DNA of 64,000 bases from Nitrogeniibacter aestuarii (GCF_017309585.1 NZ_CP071321.1:186001-250000), one strand, 5' to 3'. Numbered from the stretch's first letter, positions 1 to 8,781 are shown. A program made the numbers and translations. Notes: generated by a model not told the origin, from the sequence alone.

Positions 1-803
1 AACAGGGCCGACATGGCCATGTCGCCGCGCAGGGTGGCGCAGTTCACCTCAACAAATCGCCCCTTCACCTGGTGACGGCGCTGGCGCAGTTCGAAAATGC
101 GTCGTGCCAGAAAGCTCTTGCCCGCGCCGGTGGGCCCTACCAGCAGCACCGGCGCGGTGGAGCGCACCGCCACCTTCTCGATCTGCTCGATGGTGCGGTT
201 GAAGGTGGCGTTGCGGGTGGCGATACCGCTCTTGAGGAAAGAGACGGTCTCCTCCGCCTCGCGGGCAAAGCGGGTGGCAATGGCGTCGTAGCGGGACAGA
301 TCCAGATCGATGACGGTGTGGGTGCCGCGCACGTCGCGGGGTTCGCCTTCGTTGGCCTCAGTGCGGCGCTTGCGCGGTGGCGCGGTCTGAAGCAGCCGCG
401 CGGGCAGATAGTGCGCCTCGGTGAGCAGAAACCAGCAGATCTGCGCCACATGGGTGCCGGTGGTGATGTGGACGAGGTAGTCCTCGGCCTCGGTGTCGAA
501 GGCATAGCCACGGGCGAAATCGTGCAGCGCGCCGTAAACCTCGCCGAAGTCCCACGGGTCGCGCAGCTCGATCTCCACCGAGCGCACCTCCGTCGCGGGC
601 GACACCTCGGCAATGTCGAGCTTCACCTTGCTGGCCAGCCCCCGATTGCGGGCGTCGTGGATCAACTCGAGCCGATGCACCGGCAGGCCGTCCTGCTGGC
701 ACAGCCCCACCGTGGGTCGCCATTTCTGCCAGCGTTGCTGCCCCCGGCCACCGTAGTCGAGCACGGTGCCGAGAAAGCCGATCACGACGTTCTTGCGGTT
801 CAT
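1..803 (-). CDS. rtcR: RtcR, sigma-54-dependent activator of the RNA-repair operon (C-terminus beyond window)
   Basis: RtcR activates sigma-54 transcription of rtcB-type RNA-repair genes in response to RNA ends sensed by its N-terminal CARF-like domain (known for the family). Reading down from the ATG at 803, the first 267 residues are visible. They begin MNRKNVVIGFLGTVLDYGG, then show the conserved WDFGEVY, HDFARGY and HITTGTHVAQICW blocks of the sensor domain. The start of the AAA+ domain follows, with Walker A GPTGAGKS near residue 218 and then FVEVNCATLRGDMAMSALF at the edge. The rest of the AAA+ domain and the DNA-binding domain lie outside the window. It is divergent from the sigma-54 promoter at 954-969, the normal rtcR layout. 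Identification is very secure from the near-colinear match to the family. Confidence 0.96.
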   Translation of the reverse strand, partial: MNRKNVVIGFLGTVLDYGGRGQQRWQKWRPTVGLCQQDGLPVHRLELIHDARNRGLASKVKLDIAEVSPATEVRSVEIELRDPWDFGEVYGALHDFARGYAFDTEAEDYLVHITTGTHVAQICWFLLTEAHYLPARLLQTAPPRKRRTEANEGEPRDVRGTHTVIDLDLSRYDAIATRFAREAEETVSFLKSGIATRNATFNRTIEQIEKVAVRSTAPVLLVGPTGAGKSFLARRIFELRQRRHQVKGRFVEVNCATLRGDMAMSAL

Positions 804-953
804 GAGTTTCGCCAGAAAGATAAAAAACTAGCCATTTGTATCTGATTTTAGCGACCGTGTTAAGCGCGTACATGACGAATGGCAATGCCGATAAAAAATT
901 TTGTCTATTGAAAACATGAGTTTGCGATCTTTTTGAATCCTCTGTCGTATTTC

Positions 954-969
954 TGGCACGCCCTTCGCA
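954..969 (+). promoter_or_regulatory. Sigma-54 (-24/-12) promoter of the RNA-repair operon
   Basis: The sequence TGGCACGCCCTTCGCA fits the TGGCACG-N4-TTGCA consensus with one mismatch. It has the required GG and GC dinucleotides 10 nt apart. It lies between divergent rtcR and the downstream RNA and protein genes, exactly where an RtcR-activated promoter is expected. Transcription should start near 980. RtcR enhancer sites would lie in 804-950; I could not define them. Confidence 0.85.
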
Positions 970-979
970 GTACAGAGAT

Positions 980-1140
980 CAACCGCGGAATCACCGCTGG
1001 AGTACGGGTTGAGGTTCTGGATGCCTCGCCGGTGCGCTCCCGCCGGATGACGTTGTGTGGGGCGTATGCCGCCTCGGTGAAGAAACGGTGTGCTGGATGC
1101 GTGTTGGTACGTTGATTCAGGTTCGACTCCTGACATCCCC
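980..1140 (+). ncRNA. Putative tRNA-like RNA 1 of the RNA-repair operon
   Basis: There is no convincing reading frame between the predicted transcription start and 1140. The 3' part holds a perfect T-arm mimic at 1117-1133: stem TCAGG/CCTGA around loop TTCGACT. It stacks on a short helix GGATG (1095-1099) with CATCC (1134-1138). No anticodon arm or full acceptor stem can be drawn, so it is not a decoding tRNA. YrlA-type Y RNAs in known rtc operons also carry T-arm/acceptor mimics. The 5' limit is the predicted start site and the 3' limit is where the next tRNA-like unit begins. Both ends are inferred. Confidence 0.5.
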
Positions 1141-1214
1141 GTTCGGTAGCTCATTTGGATAGAGCAGCAGATTTCGATCTGTTGGTGGCGGGTTCGAATC
1201 CCGCTCGAACACCA
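1141..1214 (+). ncRNA. tRNA-like RNA 2 with encoded CCA and a degenerate anticodon arm
   Basis: The unit has a 6-bp acceptor helix (1141-1146 with 1205-1210, one G-U), then U8/A9. A perfect D-stem follows, GCTC/GAGC (1149-1152 with 1162-1165), and a perfect T-arm, GCGGG-TTCGAAT-CCCGC (1188-1204). It ends with discriminator A and CCA (1211-1214). The anticodon arm is replaced by a hairpin GCAGAT/ATCTGT closed by a UUCG tetraloop (1167-1182), so no 7-nt anticodon loop exists. It abuts RNA 1 and lies inside the RtcR-controlled transcript. It is most likely a tRNA mimic rather than a translating tRNA. A tRNA finder might call it a pseudo tRNA-Arg. Confidence 0.75.
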
Positions 1215-1459
1215 GCCTGATTAGCTGGCATTTATTTCAAGCAGTACCCGCCGGTTGTGGCGGAAAGGGCGGCGGCCCACGCGGCCAACGCCCCGCCCGC
1301 CACCGCCGTGCCGGCCGGCCCTTGTGGCTCGCCACGGGCAGCGATGGCAACACCTGACGGGTTGGAGGGCGCTTCGGTGACTTCCACTGCCCAAAGGCCT
1401 TGCCCCCGCACCCCGAGGCGCCCCGCAGGCGGCCCGCCGGCACGGCGACAGACTGGTAG

Positions 1460-1721
1460 AGGGGTCATCCCTCGCCATTCGCTGGATCGCGTTGTGCTCA
1501 TGGCGCTTCGCTGGAACATCTTGAGGCTCGTCGCATTGTGCGCATCTGCCTTTTGGAGGGATTCGCAGTAGCCATGAGCACAACCCTGCGGGCTCACCCC
1601 TGCTGGGCTCCATGGCCGCGTTGCGACTCCTTGACTGGGGGCCACCCAGTCTGCGTCCCCGCGCCTTGCCCTGCAGCCCAGCAGGAGTGATCGCGCCAAC
1701 GAATGGCGAGGGATGACCCCT
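1460..1721. repeat. 262-bp element of nested inverted repeats (MITE-like or structured RNA)
   Basis: The outer arms 1460-1485 and 1696-1721 are inverted repeats identical at 25 of 26 positions. Inside are a perfect 14-bp pair (1491-1504 with 1571-1584), a perfect 11-bp pair (1599-1609 with 1675-1685), and a 7-bp hairpin GACTGGG/CCCAGTC (1633-1651) nested in the latter. As RNA it would fold into a multi-branched cloverleaf. As DNA it looks like a small non-autonomous element with terminal inverted repeats. No flanking target duplication was recognised. It lies between tRNA-like RNA 2 and the slipin start. The interval 1215-1459 holds nothing I recognise. Confidence 0.75.
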
Positions 1722-1760
1722 CCCGGCCACAAGCCGAAAACAGATGATTGGAGAATAAAA

Positions 1761-2909
1761 ATGAACATGTTGTGGAAGCGATTCGTGGTGAACCAGACCC
1801 AGCGCGCGCTGTTGCTGCGCGAGGGCAACTTCGAGCGTGTGCTCGAGCCGGGTGTGCATCGTGTGATGGACCCGTTCGACCGCTACGCCATCCAGTGCTG
1901 GAGCGTGCAGGCGCCGCACTTTGATCACCCGCTGGCTGAAACCCTGCGTCGTGAGCGGGGCGCGGTGATCGAACAGTACTTCGATGTGATGGACACCAAT
2001 GAAGATCAGGTGGGCCTGCGCTTCGAGAACAAGATGCTGGTCGAGATCGTGCCGCCGGGCGCCCGTCGCCTGTACTGGAAAGGCCCGGCCGAGGTGCGCT
2101 TCGAGGTGGTCGAGCTGGCCGAAGGCGCCGAGGTGCCGGCGCGTGTGGCGCGTCTGCTGAACCAGTCCAACCTGCGTAGCCGCGTGGTGACCGGGCTGGC
2201 CGGGGTGTTGAGCCTGCAAGTGCCGGCCTGGCATCTGGGTGTGCTGAAGATCGACGGCAAGGTCGAGCGCCTGCTGGAGCCTGGTTTCGTGGCCTTCTGG
2301 CGCTTCAACCGCGAGGTGAGCGTCGAGCTGGTCGATACCCGTCTGCAAACCTTGGAAGTGAGCGGGCAGGAGATCCTGACCCGCGACAAGGTCGGCCTGC
2401 GGGTGAACCTTGCCGCCACCTGGCGCTTTGCCGACGTGCTGGCTGCGTTTGCCGCCACACCGAAGCCGGTGGAGCACCTGTACCGCGAACTGCAGTTCGG
2501 TTTGCGGGCGGCGGTGGGCACCCGGTCGCTCGATGAGTTGCTGGAAAACAAGCAGCTCATCGACGAGGTGGTGAGCCAGCACCTGGCCCAGAAGCTGGCC
2601 GGGCAGGGCATCGAGGTGCATAGCGTGGGCGTGCGGGACATCGTTCTGCCGGGCGAGATGAAGACGATTCTCGCCCAGGTGGTCGAGGCGGAGAAATCCG
2701 CCCAGGCGAACGTGATCCGTCGCCGCGAAGAAACCGCCGCCACCCGCTCGCTGCTCAACACCGCCAAGGTGATGGAAGAGAACCCGACGGCCCTGCGCCT
2801 GAAGGAGCTCGAAACCCTGGAGCGTGTGGCCGAGCGTATCGACCGCATCTCGGTGTTCGGTGGCCTGGACCAGGTGCTGAACGGCCTGGTGAGCATCAAG
2901 TCCGGGTGA
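1761..2909 (+). CDS. Slipin-type SPFH (band 7) protein of the RNA-repair operon
   Basis: This 382-aa protein belongs to the slipin/stomatin SPFH superfamily, whose members oligomerise on membranes. The SPFH core covers roughly residues 120-330, with the typical segment ILTRDKVGLRVNLAATWRF, followed by a helical tail rich in Glu and Arg. Unlike classical slipins it has no N-terminal hydrophobic anchor. About 110 extra N-terminal residues contain a second GxFxRVLEPGVH-like motif that recurs later as VERLLEPGFVAFW. The ATG at 1761 is preceded by GGAGAAT. Slipins recur in bacterial RtcB operons, and the position between tRNA-like RNAs and rtcB suggests a role in the same response. How it acts is not known from sequence. 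Confidence 0.88.
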   Translation: MNMLWKRFVVNQTQRALLLREGNFERVLEPGVHRVMDPFDRYAIQCWSVQAPHFDHPLAETLRRERGAVIEQYFDVMDTNEDQVGLRFENKMLVEIVPPGARRLYWKGPAEVRFEVVELAEGAEVPARVARLLNQSNLRSRVVTGLAGVLSLQVPAWHLGVLKIDGKVERLLEPGFVAFWRFNREVSVELVDTRLQTLEVSGQEILTRDKVGLRVNLAATWRFADVLAAFAATPKPVEHLYRELQFGLRAAVGTRSLDELLENKQLIDEVVSQHLAQKLAGQGIEVHSVGVRDIVLPGEMKTILAQVVEAEKSAQANVIRRREETAATRSLLNTAKVMEENPTALRLKELETLERVAERIDRISVFGGLDQVLNGLVSIKSG

Positions 2910-2913
2910 GATT

Positions 2914-2970
2914 GGGACACGGCTTCGCCCGTGTCGGCCCGGCCGGGTGCGAGGCGATGGCTTCGCACCC
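2914..2970 (+). other. Two tandem hairpins after the slipin gene
   Basis: Just after the slipin stop are two strong hairpins. One has stem GACACGG/CCGTGTC in 2914-2935. The second pairs GGTGCGA with TCGCACC in 2945-2970. Neither is followed by a T-run, so they are more likely RNA-processing or attenuation structures than simple terminators. They directly precede the long-stem RNA at 2975-3209. Confidence 0.5.
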
Positions 2971-2974
2971 GTTG

Positions 2975-3209
2975 GGGGAGGGCTTGGCGGGGCTGAGCGC
3001 GAAATGGCGAGCGGCCGGAAATGATTGCCGATACCGGTGAAGGGTAAAACCGAAGGCTTTGGAAACGGGCGGTATTTGAGGATGCAGCTGCGGGGTCTGC
3101 GTAAGGTTCCGTACGTGGCGCGCGTTTAAAGCACTGTTTCGCACGGGTGTCATGCCCCGTGTCGGCCTATTGCGGGTTCGAGTCCCGCCAGCCCCGCCAA
3201 GCCCTTCCC
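2975..3209 (+). ncRNA. Y-RNA/tRNA-like RNA 3 with a 21-bp terminal helix
   Basis: The ends 2975-2995 and 3189-3209 pair over 21 bp with a single G-U, 16 of them perfectly contiguous. The 3' strand of this helix is directly preceded by a perfect T-arm, GCGGG-TTCGAGT-CCCGC (3172-3188). Before that is an anticodon-arm-like hairpin CACGGG/CCCGTG with an 8-nt loop (3142-3161). T-arm and terminal helix can stack coaxially as in tRNA, but the acceptor is far too long for tRNA. A helix made from the two ends plus a tRNA-like module is the plan of bacterial YrlA-type Y RNAs. No gene fits this interval. No TROVE/Rsr gene is present in the window. Confidence 0.75.
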
Positions 3210-3247
3210 GGAGGGGAAAACGTTGCCCGGATGCACGGGAGTGAAAC

Positions 3248-3655
3248 ATGAAAAGCAACAAACAACGCCGCGCCGAAATCATGGCGGCCCGACGCCAGCG
3301 CAAGCGGCTGCGGACGGTGGCGACTCAACTCGAGCAGCGCCGCGTGCCGCTCGCGGCCAACGCCCTGCCGGTGGACGCGGCCGCGCTGATGCCCACCAAC
3401 AGTTACGGCGCACCCGTGTGGCAGACGCGCGGTTTCTATCTGGACCTTGCCTTCACCTGCAAGGACTGCGGTGCCGAGTGCCTGTGGACGGCGCAGCGAC
3501 AGAAGTGGTGGTATGAAGTGGCCAAGGGCCACCCCGATTCCACCGCCGTGCGATGCAAACCCTGCCGCGCCAAAGAGCGCGCCAGAAAAGAGACGGCCCG
3601 CCGTGTGGCGCTGGCCGGTCTGCAAAAGAAAATGGAAGCAAAGGAACACCCATGA
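3248..3655 (+). CDS. Zinc-ribbon protein of the rtcB operon
   Basis: This is a 135-aa protein with a basic N-terminus and a single zinc ribbon near residues 77-107. The ribbon is formed by CKDC and CKPC pairs about 30 residues apart, with the aromatic WWYEVAKG segment between them. This is the layout of the probable zinc-ribbon family (PF13451-type). The C-terminus is Lys/Arg/Glu-rich and helical. Its stop overlaps the rtcB start as ATGA, so translation of the two is coupled. The coupling and the basic character suggest an RNA-binding or RtcB-accessory role (inference). The start at 3248 is the first ATG after the upstream RNA element. Confidence 0.8.
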   Translation: MKSNKQRRAEIMAARRQRKRLRTVATQLEQRRVPLAANALPVDAAALMPTNSYGAPVWQTRGFYLDLAFTCKDCGAECLWTAQRQKWWYEVAKGHPDSTAVRCKPCRAKERARKETARRVALAGLQKKMEAKEHP

Positions 3656-4887
3656 AGATCGAACAACAACACGATCACGACATCCTGCACGCGGGACAGG
3701 GCGCGCCCATCAAGCTGTGGACCCACGGCGTGCCGGTCGAAGACGATGCCCGCCAGCAACTCATCAACACCGCGCAGATGCCCTTCATCTACAAGCATCT
3801 GGCCGTGATGCCGGATGTGCATCTGGGCAAGGGCTCGACCATCGGCAGCGTGATCCCCACCCGTGGCGCCATCATCCCGGCGGCCGTCGGTGTGGATATC
3901 GGCTGCGGCATGATGGCCGCCCGCACCACGCTCACCGCGGCCGACCTGCCGGACAACCTGCACGGCCTGCGCACCGCCATCGAAAAGGCCGTGCCGCACG
4001 GGCGCAACATGACCCGAGGCAAGCGCGACCAGGGGAGCTGGGGTCGCCCGCCCGAGCTGGTGGATGCTTACTGGAAGGCGCTGCTGCCGGGCTTCAACCG
4101 CATTACCGAAAAGGCGCCGCGTTTGAAGAACACCAACAACCATAACCATTTGGGGACGCTCGGTACGGGCAACCACTTCATCGAAGTGTGCCTGGATGAG
4201 GCCGAGCGCGTGTGGATCATGCTGCATTCGGGTTCGCGCGGTGTGGGCAACGCCATCGGCCGCCACTACATCGAACTGGCCCAGGCCGACATGCGCCAGC
4301 ACATCGCCAATCTGCCGGACCGCGACCTCGCCTACTTCGAAGAAGGCTCGCAGCACTTCGACGACTATGTCGAGGCCGTGGGCTGGGCGCAGGACTACGC
4401 CCGCAAGAACCGCGAAGTGATGATGCAGCACGTGATCGCCGCCACCCGTACCGTGATCGAAAAGCCCTTCCAGGCGGATGTGGAGGCGGTGAACTGCCAC
4501 CACAACTACGTGCAGCGCGAAACCCACTTCGGGCACAAGGTGCTGGTGACGCGAAAAGGCGCTGTGTCCGCCCAGAAAGGCCAGCTCGGCATCATCCCCG
4601 GCTCCATGGGCGCACGCAGCTACATCGTGCGCGGCAAGGGCAACCCGGAGAGCTTCTGCTCATGCAGCCACGGAGCAGGACGCACCATGAGCCGCAACGC
4701 CGCCAAGAAGCGTTTCTCGATCGAAGACCAGATTCGCGCGACCGAAGGCGTGGAATGCCGCAAGGATGCATCGGTGATTGACGAAATCCCGATGGCGTAT
4801 AAGGATATCGACGCCGTCATGGCCGCGCAGGACGCGCTGGTGGAGGTGGTGCACACCTTGAAGCAGGTGGTGTGTGTGAAGGGGTGA
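3652..4887 (+). CDS. rtcB: RtcB, RNA-splicing ligase (3'-phosphate/5'-OH)
   Basis: RtcB joins RNA 2',3'-cyclic phosphate or 3'-phosphate ends to 5'-OH ends using GTP and Mn2+. The protein has 411 residues, close to E. coli RtcB (408). Visible conserved blocks include MPDVHLGKGSTIGS, GVDIGCGM (metal ligands), LGTLGTGNHFIE, HSGSRG, NCHHNYV, GIIPGSMG and CSCSHGAGR. The last contains the guanylylated histidine at residue 340. The C-terminus ends in the conserved QVVCVKG. It starts by ATGA overlap with the zinc-ribbon gene. No rtcA follows in the window. Its last 15 nt, including the stop, are repeated at 6384-6398. Confidence 0.97.
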   Translation: MKIEQQHDHDILHAGQGAPIKLWTHGVPVEDDARQQLINTAQMPFIYKHLAVMPDVHLGKGSTIGSVIPTRGAIIPAAVGVDIGCGMMAARTTLTAADLPDNLHGLRTAIEKAVPHGRNMTRGKRDQGSWGRPPELVDAYWKALLPGFNRITEKAPRLKNTNNHNHLGTLGTGNHFIEVCLDEAERVWIMLHSGSRGVGNAIGRHYIELAQADMRQHIANLPDRDLAYFEEGSQHFDDYVEAVGWAQDYARKNREVMMQHVIAATRTVIEKPFQADVEAVNCHHNYVQRETHFGHKVLVTRKGAVSAQKGQLGIIPGSMGARSYIVRGKGNPESFCSCSHGAGRTMSRNAAKKRFSIEDQIRATEGVECRKDASVIDEIPMAYKDIDAVMAAQDALVEVVHTLKQVVCVKG

Positions 4888-4917
4888 TAGCTAAAATAAA
4901 TTTGCTCTGGGGCTAGT

Positions 4918-6282
4918 ATGGATAATCTGAATTATTCCGAATCTGATTTTGGTGAAAGGTTAAACAAAGTACTTTCAGCGTCAAAGCCGATAAACAGCAT
5001 TGAATTTTTAAAAGGTAGAGATAGAGAGCTAGAAACCATAAAACGCGCTCTATACGCTGACGGGAGGCACGTTTTTATCTTCGGAGATCGAGGTGTCGGG
5101 AAGAGTTCACTGGGCCAAACTGCTGCGATCGCATACCAAAGTTCGGATGCAGAACCAATCTTCGTTTCGGGGTCACCTGACGATTCATTCTCATCCATAG
5201 TGGCCAACATAGTGGCGCGAGCGATTAGCAAGCCGCGTACGAAAAGCGTAAAAAATTCGAAAAAAATTTCGCTTTCTTTTAGAGGTCTTTCGATTGGTGA
5301 AGGGGAAGATGTCAGCCCAATCGATATCGAATCTAACATCCAAACAATTGGTGATGCTGTTGAACTGCTCAGGCAGGCTGGAAAAGAGCACTCAGCTAAG
5401 CCTATCATTGTAATTGACGAGTTTGATACGATTTCCAGTCTCGATGAGAGAAACAAGTTCTCATATCTTCTCAAGCAGTTGGGAGATCAAGCAGTAAACA
5501 TCAAATTCATTTTTACTGGAATTGCTCGGTCTCTAGATGAATTATTAGGAGTGCATCAATCGGCGTATCGGCAACTCGAGACAGTTGAACTGCCTCGCCT
5601 TGGCTGGGACGCTCGCCGCGAAATCGTAACTTCAACTGCGGCTGCATTCAATATCACTGTGGATAACGATGTAAATTGGCGCATATGTATGGTGAGCGAT
5701 GGGTATCCATACTACATACATCTTGTGTTGGAAAAGATTTTATGGGCAGCTTACATTCTAGAGCCTGATATCTCGGAGATTGGATGGGATTTGTTTCATG
5801 AAGGTTTGCACGAAGCCATTTTGGCAACAAGTGCAGAGTTGAAGCGGCCTTACGAAAAAGCGGTATTGCACAGAGAAGAATCATACGAAGATGTTGTATG
5901 GGCAACCGCTGATCATGACGATTTAATGAGGTCGTTGAATGATATGTATGAATCGTACAGATTGGTTGTAGAAAAAAGGAATGATGCGCGCGAAGTTTTA
6001 GACCGGGGGAGATTTTCCGCGCTGGTGCGTAAGCTCAAAGACGCAAGCTACGGTTCTGTACTTACAAGTGTTGAGTCGCGTAAAGGCTGGTATTCCTACA
6101 GAGAAAAAATGCTACGCGGATTCGTTCGAATGCAAGCGCACGTTAACGGTGTCGAGTTGACTGGTGATCGACCAACGCCGAGACAGACGCAGCACGTTGG
6201 GAACGCGCGAAAGGGTTACAAAGGCGCAGCTTTGCCGCGCGGTGTTCGCCAGCGTTCAAAAATCGGAAGTTGGGACGATTGA
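4918..6282 (+). CDS. AAA/STAND-like P-loop ATPase on an AT-rich cassette
   Basis: The protein has 454 residues. A P-loop NTPase domain is visible: Walker A GDRGVGKSS at residues 56-64, Walker B PIIVIDEFD at about 162-170, and a sensor-like FIFTGIARS near 196. The architecture resembles AAA_16/Orc1-type ATPases. The C-terminal 180 residues are helical and charged with no recognised domain, and end in a basic tail. It starts 31 nt after rtcB but has much lower GC and different codon use, so it is probably acquired. Stand-alone ATPases of this type are common in defence islands. The specific function here is unknown. Confidence 0.75.
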   Translation: MDNLNYSESDFGERLNKVLSASKPINSIEFLKGRDRELETIKRALYADGRHVFIFGDRGVGKSSLGQTAAIAYQSSDAEPIFVSGSPDDSFSSIVANIVARAISKPRTKSVKNSKKISLSFRGLSIGEGEDVSPIDIESNIQTIGDAVELLRQAGKEHSAKPIIVIDEFDTISSLDERNKFSYLLKQLGDQAVNIKFIFTGIARSLDELLGVHQSAYRQLETVELPRLGWDARREIVTSTAAAFNITVDNDVNWRICMVSDGYPYYIHLVLEKILWAAYILEPDISEIGWDLFHEGLHEAILATSAELKRPYEKAVLHREESYEDVVWATADHDDLMRSLNDMYESYRLVVEKRNDAREVLDRGRFSALVRKLKDASYGSVLTSVESRKGWYSYREKMLRGFVRMQAHVNGVELTGDRPTPRQTQHVGNARKGYKGAALPRGVRQRSKIGSWDD

Positions 6283-6294
6283 AAGCGGTGTTGC

Positions 6295-6379
6295 GAAACA
6301 GGGGGCAGACCTCGGTATTTAACTTAATTAGCCAGGTTCGAATGTTGAGCGCCTAAAACCGAGCTCTGCCCCCTATTTC
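6295..6379. repeat. Palindromic REP-like pair
   Basis: Segments 6295-6316 and 6358-6379 are inverted copies matching at 20 of 22 positions, around the core GGGGGCAGAxCTCGGT, with an AT-rich 41-bp spacer. It follows the ATPase stop and precedes the second 15-bp repeat. The form is that of a REP/BIME pair; it may also act as a weak terminator. Confidence 0.65.
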
Positions 6380-6417
6380 GGCTTGTGTGAAGGGGTGAGA
6401 GTTTCTGAGGGTTATGA

Positions 6418-6858
6418 ATGCACGTACTAAAAGAGGGTAAAGAAGCGTTCCTTGAGTTCTTGAGAAATTTGACGCCGCAAGCTTTGCTTTTGGGTATAGC
6501 ATTGGTCTCGGGGCGCAATCTCACGCTCACGTGCTGCTACCCAGAAAATGCGGCACAAACTCTTGCGGCGTTCGGATTCGGTGGGCTCGCTCTGCTTGCA
6601 GCATGGTCGAGTTCAGCTCTATTTATTGAAAAATACTTCGTTGCAGCTGACGATATGGAGGGAATTTCGCTGCAACTTAAGCGGGATGGATTAGTCGGAA
6701 TTAATTATATGAAAGAGCTACTCAAACACGCATGCCGAAGACACAAAATTCTTTTCGTTGAGGCAATTTTCATTGTTTTCGTAGTTGAGTTCGCGATTGC
6801 AGCAGTATTTGTAGTGGCAATTGCAAATGCAGCGGGAATTGTTCGACTAATGAAATAG
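6418..6858 (+). CDS. Small membrane protein of unknown function
   Basis: The protein has 146 residues with several hydrophobic segments. One lies around residues 20-35, one at about 50-70 (AAFGFGGLALLAAWSSSALF), and a long C-terminal segment at about 112-140 (LFVEAIFIVFVVEFAIAAVFVV). A charged cytoplasmic-type stretch lies between. The ATG at 6418 has a GAGG upstream. Its GC is lower than that of the core genes, like the neighbouring ATPase, and it lies just outside the 15-bp repeat. Family not recognised. It may belong to the same acquired block. Confidence 0.6.
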   Translation: MHVLKEGKEAFLEFLRNLTPQALLLGIALVSGRNLTLTCCYPENAAQTLAAFGFGGLALLAAWSSSALFIEKYFVAADDMEGISLQLKRDGLVGINYMKELLKHACRRHKILFVEAIFIVFVVEFAIAAVFVVAIANAAGIVRLMK

Positions 6859-6867
6859 CCCGCGTAG

Positions 6868-6894
6868 GGCGCATTAACCGAAGGCCAATGCGCC
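6868..6894. repeat. REP-like hairpin (GGCGCATT...AATGCGCC)
   Basis: An 8-bp inverted repeat GGCGCATT/AATGCGCC encloses AACCGAAGGCC. The same core, ATAACCGAAGGGCATTGCGC, recurs at 48560-48648, so this is a dispersed family. The rest of the 6859-7103 gap shows no gene. Confidence 0.6.
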
Positions 6895-7103
6895 GCATGT
6901 CTTCCGCGAAGCGTCTTCGACTCGACATACCCTCTTTCCAGGGAGCCCTGCACGCTCAACCCCGCTGACAAGGTCATTGACCCACTCGAGGTGGGGCGTT
7001 GTGGCGAATTCGCGCATGAAAAAGGCGACAGCCTCAACGGATAGCGCATTGCTGCCCTGCACCAAATTCGCGAGAATAAAGGCCACCAAGTTGGCAGGGG
7101 ACG

Positions 7104-8372
<1,269 letters not shown>

Positions 8373-8421
8373 GCGTCCCCTACGCCCCTCGGTCATTCGA
8401 GAGACGCAGCTTTCCGCGGGT

Positions 8422-8500
8422 CAGACGACCCGTATTTCCTCGGGCGCGCTGGAAGCGCGATGCTCGCCATCAACCTGAGCGAAGGTGAAGTCGAAGTGGG
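8422..8500 (+). pseudogene. Decayed, internally deleted copy of the lipoprotein gene at 9232
   Basis: Bases 8422-8465 match 9283-9326 of the intact gene (just after the lipobox codon). Bases 8466-8500 match 9580-9614. The two pieces are fused, deleting about 250 bp, and the start and signal peptide are missing. This is a remnant of a duplicated lipoprotein gene upstream of the M23 gene. The stretch 8501-8770 can be read as a 66-codon frame (8485-8685) but shows no recognisable domain, so I do not call it a gene. Confidence 0.7.
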
Positions 8501-8781
8501 CGCGTTGGGCCCCGGAGCCCATGCGCTGTGCCGGGCTCGTGGCGGGCACCGTGGCCGACCCTGCGTTGCTTGTCGAAATCAATGCGCTGCTGGCAGTGGA
8601 GATGGCGGCGGACGAGAGCGGGGCGCTGGACGCGTTTTTCTGTCGGTTGGTGACATCGGACTGGAAATCCGAATATCGGGCGTAGTCGGCAGCGCGGCGT
8701 CGGGCACGCAGATTCAATGCTGACACGGAAAACCATATGGCATATCATGGGCAGCCGTCATTGAAATCAGGAGGCGATCCG

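Larger units (their letters stand above)
4873..6398. mobile_element. Putative inserted cassette bounded by a 15-bp duplication of the rtcB 3' end
   Basis: The 15-mer TGTGTGAAGGGGTGA occurs at 4873-4887, ending exactly at the rtcB stop, and again at 6384-6398. The 1.5 kb between is clearly AT-richer than rtcB and carries one NTPase gene plus an inverted-repeat element. A direct repeat that keeps rtcB intact looks like an attachment-site or target duplication left by insertion at the gene end. No integrase or transposase is present, so the mechanism is unknown. Confidence 0.55.

Noticed and set aside
1141..1214. A functional tRNA-Arg gene
   Set aside because: The anticodon arm is a UUCG tetraloop hairpin and the acceptor has only 6 bp, so it cannot decode normally.
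1221..2621. Minus-strand frames over the slipin gene and the 262-bp element
   Set aside because: They read through the inverted-repeat element and the antisense of the slipin; no ribosome-binding site or family.
8485..8685. 66-codon frame after the lipoprotein remnant
   Set aside because: It starts inside the decayed copy in a different frame; no domain or ribosome-binding site.
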